Below are positions 14,605 to 18,855 of a DNA stretch of 18,855 nt, piece by piece. The notes below the pieces were generated by a model. That model was not told the DNA's origin and searched no databases. It saw only the letters and a program-made list of their open reading frames with translations. A program made the translations under genes and the position numbers. The stretch is taken from positions 1-18,855 of the forward strand of contig JAAEMD010000144.1 of assembly GCA_024225875.1 (NCBI GenBank), read 5' to 3'. The stretch's first letter is position 1; each line of letters begins with the position of its first letter. This DNA is from a bacterium. GTDB taxonomy: Bacteria > Margulisbacteria > Marinamargulisbacteria > JAAEMD01.

Positions 14605-14871
14605 TTACCTCTTCCCTCCAGAATGGCTTTTAAATGTTCGAGTTTTAGAAAACTCTCCCAGTTTATGACCAACCATATTTTCAAGAATATATACCGGGAT
14701 ATGTTTTTTCCCATTATGTACAGCTATCGTATGCCCTATCATATCTGGAACGATAGTTGATCTTCTCGACCATGTTTTAATTAGTTTTTTTTGATTATCT
14801 GCATTCAACTTTTCTACTTTCTCCAGCAAATGTTCATCAACAAATGGCCCTTTTTTAACTGATCTTCCCAA
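14605..14871 (-). CDS. rpsS: 30S ribosomal protein S19
   Basis: S19 is a 30S head protein next to S13. The 88 residues start MGRSVKKGPFVDEHLLEKV and contain IKTWSRRSTIVPDMIGHTIA, VHNGKKHIPVYILENMVGHK and LGEFSKTRTFKSHSG, the full family pattern. Translation starts with TTG at 14871, six bases after AGGAGG. It follows rplB by ten bases. Confidence 0.97.
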   Translation of the reverse strand: MGRSVKKGPFVDEHLLEKVEKLNADNQKKLIKTWSRRSTIVPDMIGHTIAVHNGKKHIPVYILENMVGHKLGEFSKTRTFKSHSGGKR

Positions 14872-14881
14872 CGCTAGCCTC

Positions 14882-15709
14882 CTATTTCCTTCTCTTTACT
14901 ATAAACTTAGTTGATTTTTTCTTTTTGTTTCTGGTTTTATACCCTAAAGTTGGCTTCCCCCATGGACTTCTTGGCCCAGCCAGCCCTATAGGGGCCCTGC
15001 CTTCACCACCACCATGCGGGTGATCACAAGGGTTCATTACAGAACCTCTCACCTTAGGTCTTCTTCCCGCCCATCTGGTACTTCCAGCTCTGCCTCTTTG
15101 TGTGTTTCTTTTCTCAGCATTACCAACTTCTCCAATAGTCGCTTTACAGTCAACATTTATCAACCGCACCTCGCCTGATGGCATCTTAACTGTAGCATAT
15201 TTTTTACTCTTAGCCATTAATACTGCCTTGGTACCAGCTGAGCGGGCAACCTGCCCTCCCTTACCGATAGTCAACTCAACATTATGGATAATAGAGCCTG
15301 TTGGAATGTCTGACAATTTCAGCGTATTTCCTATCTTAACGTCTGCTTTTGATCCAGCCAGCACCTTATCTCCAGGCTTCGCTTTATTAGGTGAAATTAT
15401 ATATCTTTTCTCACCATCTGCATATTGTACCAGAGATATATTACTCGTTCTATTAGGATCATATTCTATAGTTTTTATTTTTCCTGAAATATCATGCTTA
15501 TCCCGTTTAAAGTCTACCTTTCTGTATAGTCGCTTTACTCCACCACCCCTGCTTCTGACAGTTATTCTACCGGAATTATTCCGACCGGCTTTCTTATTCA
15601 ATACTAGAAGGAGTGATTTTTCCGGCTCAGTTGATGTAATCTCTTCATAATCCAGAGTTTTCCTGTTTCTTATTGCCGGTGACGTTGGTTTATATTGCTT
15701 TGTTCCCAT
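14882..15709 (-). CDS. rplB: 50S ribosomal protein L2
   Basis: L2 is a large core protein of the 50S subunit, needed for subunit joining and peptidyl-transferase activity. The 275 residues match the family length. They start MGTKQYKPTSPAIRNRKTLD and include VRSRGGGVKRLYRKVDFKRD. The universal signature MNPCDHPHGGGEGRAPIG includes H230, equivalent to the functionally important E. coli His229. The C-terminus is the normal basic tail. The ATG at 15709 follows GGAG by six bases and lies nine bases after rplW. Confidence 0.98.
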   Translation of the reverse strand: MGTKQYKPTSPAIRNRKTLDYEEITSTEPEKSLLLVLNKKAGRNNSGRITVRSRGGGVKRLYRKVDFKRDKHDISGKIKTIEYDPNRTSNISLVQYADGEKRYIISPNKAKPGDKVLAGSKADVKIGNTLKLSDIPTGSIIHNVELTIGKGGQVARSAGTKAVLMAKSKKYATVKMPSGEVRLINVDCKATIGEVGNAEKRNTQRGRAGSTRWAGRRPKVRGSVMNPCDHPHGGGEGRAPIGLAGPRSPWGKPTLGYKTRNKKKKSTKFIVKRRK

Positions 15710-15718
15710 TTCTTTCTC

Positions 15719-16000
15719 CTAAAACATTACCTTTACTTCATCAATAGATTGACCTTCTTTTAATGTAACATATGCCTTTTTTCTTTTCTTTGTCATGCCT
15801 ACTATTCTTCCTCTGCGCCGCTTCTTGCCTTTTTTATTCATAATATTAACTTTTTCTACAACAACTTTATATGTTTTTTCAATAAAATCTCTCACTTCTA
15901 TCTTATTGCAGTCAATGCCAACTTCAAAAACATATCTATTTTCTTTTATCTCTTCAGCCGCTTTCTCTGAGATAACTGGATTCTTCAGTACATTTTTCAT
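15719..16000 (-). CDS. rplW: 50S ribosomal protein L23
   Basis: L23 sits at the tunnel exit and docks trigger factor and SRP. I place the start at ATG 16000 (93 residues): MKNVLKNPVISEKAAEEIKE is the family N-terminus (+..P.iTEKa). The frame extends upstream to 16108, but those 36 residues overlap rplD and look like its out-of-frame shadow. The C-terminal part has VEKVNIMNKKGKKRRRGRIV and GMTKKRKKAYVTLKEGQSID. ATGA overlap with the rplD stop (16000-15997) indicates coupling. Confidence 0.96.
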   Translation of the reverse strand: MKNVLKNPVISEKAAEEIKENRYVFEVGIDCNKIEVRDFIEKTYKVVVEKVNIMNKKGKKRRRGRIVGMTKKRKKAYVTLKEGQSIDEVKVMF

Positions 16001-16608
16001 ATTACCAGCACTTCCTCCATTTTTTTCATTGCCTTGACTGTAACGAGCACTTTCTCCGCTCTTAATACATCTTCGATCTGAACCGATTTCACCTCTAACA
16101 GCCTGCAATTCTGAATATTACGTCCAGCCTTATAAAGGTTTTCTTCCTTATCTTCAAACATAATAACTGCATTTTTATCGTTTTTTAACAATGCAGCTAA
16201 CTGTTTTGTTTTTATCTTCTCTTGTTCCTTTATATCAAGCAGACAAATTTTTTCTTTTTTCTGCTCCATAACACTTCTAATTACACTTTTTATTACTTTA
16301 TTATTTATATTTATAGAAAAATCTCTGTTTGACGGACCGAATATAACAGCCCCACCTCTAATCAAAGGACTTCTCCCAGTCCCTCTTCTGGCTCGACCTG
16401 TGCCTTTTTGTTTAAATGGCTTTGCTCCTCCGCCATTAATAACAGATCGATTCTTTACGCTGCGAGTGCCCTGCCTCTTTTTTGCTTTCTGATATTTATC
16501 CACTAAATATATCTGATGTTCAAGCTGATCATTATATTCACGGGGCTGCAGTTTCAACTCAAACTCGCCTACATCATTATTACTAATATCAACTATCTTT
16601 ATTTTCAT
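15997..16608 (-). CDS. rplD: 50S ribosomal protein L4
   Basis: L4 reaches into the exit tunnel and, in E. coli, also represses the S10 operon. The 203-residue protein contains QGTRSVKNRSVINGGGAKPF, KQKGTGRARRGTGRSPLIRG and GAVIFGPSNRDFSI, the tunnel-loop region of the family, and a nucleotide-like C-terminal fold. It starts with ATG 16608, 12 bases after rplC, where TAAGGTG spans the rplC stop. Whether L4 regulates this cluster is unknown; the hairpin between rpsJ and rplC is a possible site of attenuation but is in a different place from the E. coli leader. Confidence 0.96.
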   Translation of the reverse strand: MKIKIVDISNNDVGEFELKLQPREYNDQLEHQIYLVDKYQKAKKRQGTRSVKNRSVINGGGAKPFKQKGTGRARRGTGRSPLIRGGAVIFGPSNRDFSININNKVIKSVIRSVMEQKKEKICLLDIKEQEKIKTKQLAALLKNDKNAVIMFEDKEENLYKAGRNIQNCRLLEVKSVQIEDVLRAEKVLVTVKAMKKMEEVLVI

Positions 16609-16620
16609 ACTTAAAACACC

Positions 16621-17241
16621 TTACTTCTTATATATTTCTACAACAGTATTTCTTTTTCCAGGAACAGCGCCCTTTAAGTAAATTGTCCTGTTTTCATTAT
16701 CTATATCTAAAACCTGTAGATTTTTTATAGTTACATACTCATTGCCATATCTACCTGGCATCTTCTTACCCTTAAACACTCTCCCGGGATCAGTACCACC
16801 GCCTATTGAACCAGGCCTTCTATAATTTTTTGAACCATGTGTTTTGGGGCCGCAGCTAAAATTATGTCTTTTTACAGTCCCGGCAAAACCTCGACCCATT
16901 GACTTAGACCGAACACTAACCAGCTCATTTTTCTCAAAAGTATCTACCGTTATTTCCTTCTTCTGGGCATAACCCGATAAATCATCCAGCCTGGCCTCTG
17001 TCAAATATTTAACCGGAGAAACCTTTAGCTTATCAAAAAAACCCTTTTCCGCTTTATTACATTTATTTTCATTTTTTTCATCATAACCTACCAGCACAGC
17101 ATTATAGCCCTGCTTCTCCATATCTATCAGTTTAATTACGCTGCAGTAACTAACCTTTACTGCTGTAACAGGAGTTACAATCCCGTCTTTATCTATCAGC
17201 TGTGTCATCCCTACTTTATTTCCAACAATTATCTTTTTCAT
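16621..17241 (-). CDS. rplC: 50S ribosomal protein L3
   Basis: L3 is an early 50S assembly protein whose loop approaches the peptidyl-transferase centre. The 206 residues begin MKKIIVGNKVGMTQLI. They carry VKRHNFSCGPKTHGSKNYRR, PGSIGGGTDPGRVFKGKKMP and GRYGNEYVTIKNLQVLDID, the family core. I prefer ATG 17241 to ATG 17247: the first overlaps its own AAGGG, whereas the second is seven bases after AAGG. It is separated from rpsJ by 64 bases that contain a terminator-like hairpin. Confidence 0.96.
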   Translation of the reverse strand: MKKIIVGNKVGMTQLIDKDGIVTPVTAVKVSYCSVIKLIDMEKQGYNAVLVGYDEKNENKCNKAEKGFFDKLKVSPVKYLTEARLDDLSGYAQKKEITVDTFEKNELVSVRSKSMGRGFAGTVKRHNFSCGPKTHGSKNYRRPGSIGGGTDPGRVFKGKKMPGRYGNEYVTIKNLQVLDIDNENRTIYLKGAVPGKRNTVVEIYKK

Positions 17242-17259
17242 TTTCATCCCTTGGCATTA

Positions 17260-17284
17260 AAAAAGACACACCAAGTGTCTTTTT
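17260..17284 (-). terminator. Terminator-like hairpin between rpsJ and rplC
   Basis: On the minus strand AAAAAGACAC (17284-17275) pairs perfectly over ten bases with GTGTCTTTTT (17269-17260), with a five-base loop TTGGT, and the T-run continues to six. That is the form of an intrinsic terminator, though only three pairs are G-C. It lies inside the cluster, 12 bases or so before the rplC ribosome binding site, so it may act as an attenuator that lowers expression of rplC and beyond relative to tuf-rpsJ. The A-run on the other side makes it able to work in both directions. Confidence 0.55.
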
Positions 17285-17305
17285 ATACTTTTTTATAAAC
17301 AACCC

Positions 17306-17635
17306 TTAATTCAACTTAATCTCTATATTTACCCCTGCAGGGAGGTTTAGCTGCATTAAAGCATCAACGGTTGTTGATGGAGGATCCAGTATATCTATTA
17401 GACGCTTATGTATCCTTATTTCATAATGCTCTCCACCCCTTTTATTTACATGGGGGGATTTTAAAACACACCATACTTTTTTCTGGGTTGGCAAAGGAAC
17501 AGGCCCTATAACCTTAGCTCCTGACCTCTGTGCTGTTACTACTATTTTTTCGGCAGATTGATCTAATACTCTGTAGTCAAAACCCTTCAACCTTATTCTT
17601 ATTTTATTTTCTGTTCTATCTTGCGTTTTTGCCAT
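17306..17635 (-). CDS. rpsJ: 30S ribosomal protein S10
   Basis: S10 is a 30S head protein and, as NusE, a partner of NusB in antitermination. The 109-residue protein shows KIRIRLKGFDYRVLDQSAEK, SGAKVIGPVPLPTQKKVWCV, SPHVNKRGGEHYEIRIHKRL and DPPSTTVDALMQLNLPAGVN, a full match to the family (~102 residues, here with a slightly longer N-terminus MAKTQDRTE). The ATG at 17635 follows the tuf stop by 11 bases, with AAGG overlapping that stop. The tuf-rpsJ junction joins the str and S10 regions, as in many bacteria. Confidence 0.98.
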   Translation of the reverse strand: MAKTQDRTENKIRIRLKGFDYRVLDQSAEKIVVTAQRSGAKVIGPVPLPTQKKVWCVLKSPHVNKRGGEHYEIRIHKRLIDILDPPSTTVDALMQLNLPAGVNIEIKLN

Positions 17636-17646
17636 CCCATCATTCC

Positions 17647-18849
17647 TTACTCAATAATTTCTGTAACTACTCCCGCCCCTACTGTTCTGCCACCTTCTCT
17701 TATAGCAAATCTTAACCCGGCCTCACAAGCTATAGACGATATAAGCACCACTACCATATTAACACTGTCTCCAGGCATTACCATCTCTACTCCCTCTGGT
17801 AACTCTATCGATCCTGTTACATCTGTCGTTCTTATATAAAACTGAGGTCGGTACCCCTTAAAAAATGGAGTATGTCTTCCTCCCTCTTCTTTCTTTAAAA
17901 CATACACCTCTGCTTTAAACTTCTTATGTGGTGTTATGCTGCCTGGCCTGGCCAGTACCTGTCCTCTGGTCAAATCTTCTTTCTCCACACCTCTTAACAG
18001 GATTCCTACATTATCTCCCGCCCTGCCTTCATCCAGTAACTTCTTGAACATCTCTACTCCTGTTACTGTCACTTTTCTTGTTTCTTCTACTATCCCTACT
18101 ATCTCTACATCTTCTCCTACCTTGATCAAACCTCTCTCTATTCTTCCTGTTCCTACTGTGCCTCGTCCCGTTATACTGAATACATCTTCTACAGGCATCA
18201 AAAACGGCTTGTCGATATCCCTCTCAGGTACCGGTATATAATCGTCTACTGCATCCATTAACTCCCAGATACACTTTGCATCCTCCGATTCCCTTCCAGG
18301 ATCTGCAGACTCCAGCGCCTTTAATGCTGACCCCTGTATAAACGGTATGTCATCTCCAGGAAACTCATACTTACTTAATAACTCCCTTAATTCCATCTCT
18401 ACCAGCTCTATCAGCTCCACATCATCTACCATGTCTGTCTTGTTCATAAATACTACTATATACGGTACATTTACCTGTCTTGCTAATAATATATGCTCAC
18501 TCGTCTGTGGCATAGCTCCATCTGCTGCACTTACTACCAGTATCGCTCCATCCATCTGAGCTGCTCCGGTTATCATATTCTTTACATAGTCAGCATGTCC
18601 TGGACAGTCTACGTGCGCATAGTGTCTGTTCTCTGTCTCATACTCAACATGCGCTGTTGCTATTGTTATTCCCCGCTCCCTCTCCTCAGGTGCTGCATCT
18701 ATTGCATCATATGCTTTGAACTCTGCACACCCTATTGACGATAATACTCTGGTTATCGCTGCTGTTAATGTGGTCTTTCCATGATCTACGTGCCCTATTG
18801 TTCCTATATTTAAATGTGGTTTATTTCTCTCAAACGTCTCTTTTGCCAT
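17647..18849 (-). CDS. tuf: Translation elongation factor Tu
   Basis: EF-Tu carries aminoacyl-tRNA to the ribosomal A site in a GTP-dependent way. The 400-residue protein has the P-loop GHVDHGKT (19-26), DCPGH (81-85, with catalytic H85), NKTD (136-139) and GSAL (173-176), followed by two beta-barrel domains. It ends GLRFAIREGGRTVGAGVVTE, the family terminus. Several normally constant spots differ from common EF-Tu: switch I reads GITIATAHVEYE, domain 2 has GRGTVGTGRIERG, and the end of domain 3 reads VVLISSIACEAGLRF where ELI.PIAME.GLRF is usual. The gene is complete; only six bases lie upstream, so its promoter and any fusA/rpsG neighbours are outside the window. Confidence 0.98.
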   Translation of the reverse strand: MAKETFERNKPHLNIGTIGHVDHGKTTLTAAITRVLSSIGCAEFKAYDAIDAAPEERERGITIATAHVEYETENRHYAHVDCPGHADYVKNMITGAAQMDGAILVVSAADGAMPQTSEHILLARQVNVPYIVVFMNKTDMVDDVELIELVEMELRELLSKYEFPGDDIPFIQGSALKALESADPGRESEDAKCIWELMDAVDDYIPVPERDIDKPFLMPVEDVFSITGRGTVGTGRIERGLIKVGEDVEIVGIVEETRKVTVTGVEMFKKLLDEGRAGDNVGILLRGVEKEDLTRGQVLARPGSITPHKKFKAEVYVLKKEEGGRHTPFFKGYRPQFYIRTTDVTGSIELPEGVEMVMPGDSVNMVVVLISSIACEAGLRFAIREGGRTVGAGVVTEIIE

Positions 18850-18855
18850 TTTTAA

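Noticed and set aside
15102..15650. 182-residue plus-strand ORF opposite rplB
   Set aside because: Antisense shadow of the conserved L2 gene with no recognisable domain; other plus-strand ORFs across the cluster were rejected for the same reason.
16001..16108. 36-residue N-terminal extension of L23
   Set aside because: The extension overlaps rplD, is unlike any L23 N-terminus, and the ATG at 16000 forms a standard ATGA overlap with the rplD stop.
1..18855. A novel defence, biosynthetic or mobile system
   Set aside because: Everything from 778 to 18849 is assigned to known housekeeping families; the only accessory material is two transposase fragments, too incomplete to argue for a new system.

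Overview
The window is a bacterial ribosomal-protein supercluster (joined str/S10/spc/alpha/L13-S9 regions). It is read almost entirely on the minus strand, so transcription runs from the right edge to the left. The DNA is AT-rich (roughly one third G+C by eye). 34 genes are recognisable: 28 for ribosomal proteins, plus tuf, secY, adk, infA, rpoA, truA and serA, minus none that I could not name. Two of them, rpmC and rpsN, are shorter than typical ORF-size cut-offs, as is rpmJ, and were found by translating the gaps. Several ORFs need an internal start to match their family and a Shine-Dalgarno (SD) site: rplC, rplW, rplX, rpsQ, rpsH, rpsD and serA.

Layout from right to left. 18849-17306: tuf and rpsJ. 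17284-17260: a terminator-like hairpin. 17241-13168: rplC, rplD, rplW, rplB, rpsS, rplV, rpsC and rplP. 13147-8886: rpmC, rpsQ, rplN, rplX, rplE, rpsN, rpsH, rplF, rplR, rpsE and rplO, with no rpmD between rpsE and rplO. 8881-6988: secY and adk; the adk frame is broken at a run of ten T. 6968-6940: a near-consensus sigma-70-type promoter just after adk. 6881-2029: infA, rpmJ, rpsM, rpsK, rpsD, rpoA, rplQ, truA, rplM and rpsI. 1944-778: serA, separated from rpsI by a hairpin. 777-458: noncoding, with short repeats. 457-1: two consecutive transposase N-terminus-like fragments, the second frameshifted and cut by the window edge.

The genes form one growth-linked expression unit: ribosome assembly (S and L proteins), translation factors (EF-Tu, IF-1), RNA polymerase alpha, the Sec channel, adenylate kinase, a tRNA pseudouridine synthase and, at the distal end, the first enzyme of serine synthesis. 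Spacing is tight throughout, with 4-base ATGA overlaps (rplD/rplW, secY/adk), a 1-base overlap (rplV/rpsC) and 8-base overlaps (rpmC/rpsQ, rplQ/truA), so translational coupling is likely.

Organism: a low-GC bacterium, not an enterobacterium. The order secY-adk-infA-rpmJ-rpsM-rpsK-(rpsD)-rpoA-rplQ-truA-rplM-rpsI without rpmD or map resembles Cyanobacteria. The rpsN and rpsD positions resemble Clostridia and Bacilli. A non-photosynthetic relative of Cyanobacteria (for example Margulisbacteria) or another candidate phylum would fit, but this is a weak inference. I see no undescribed multi-gene system here. The points most worth checking are the adk frameshift, the internal hairpin after rpsJ, the promoter before infA, and the missing rpmD.
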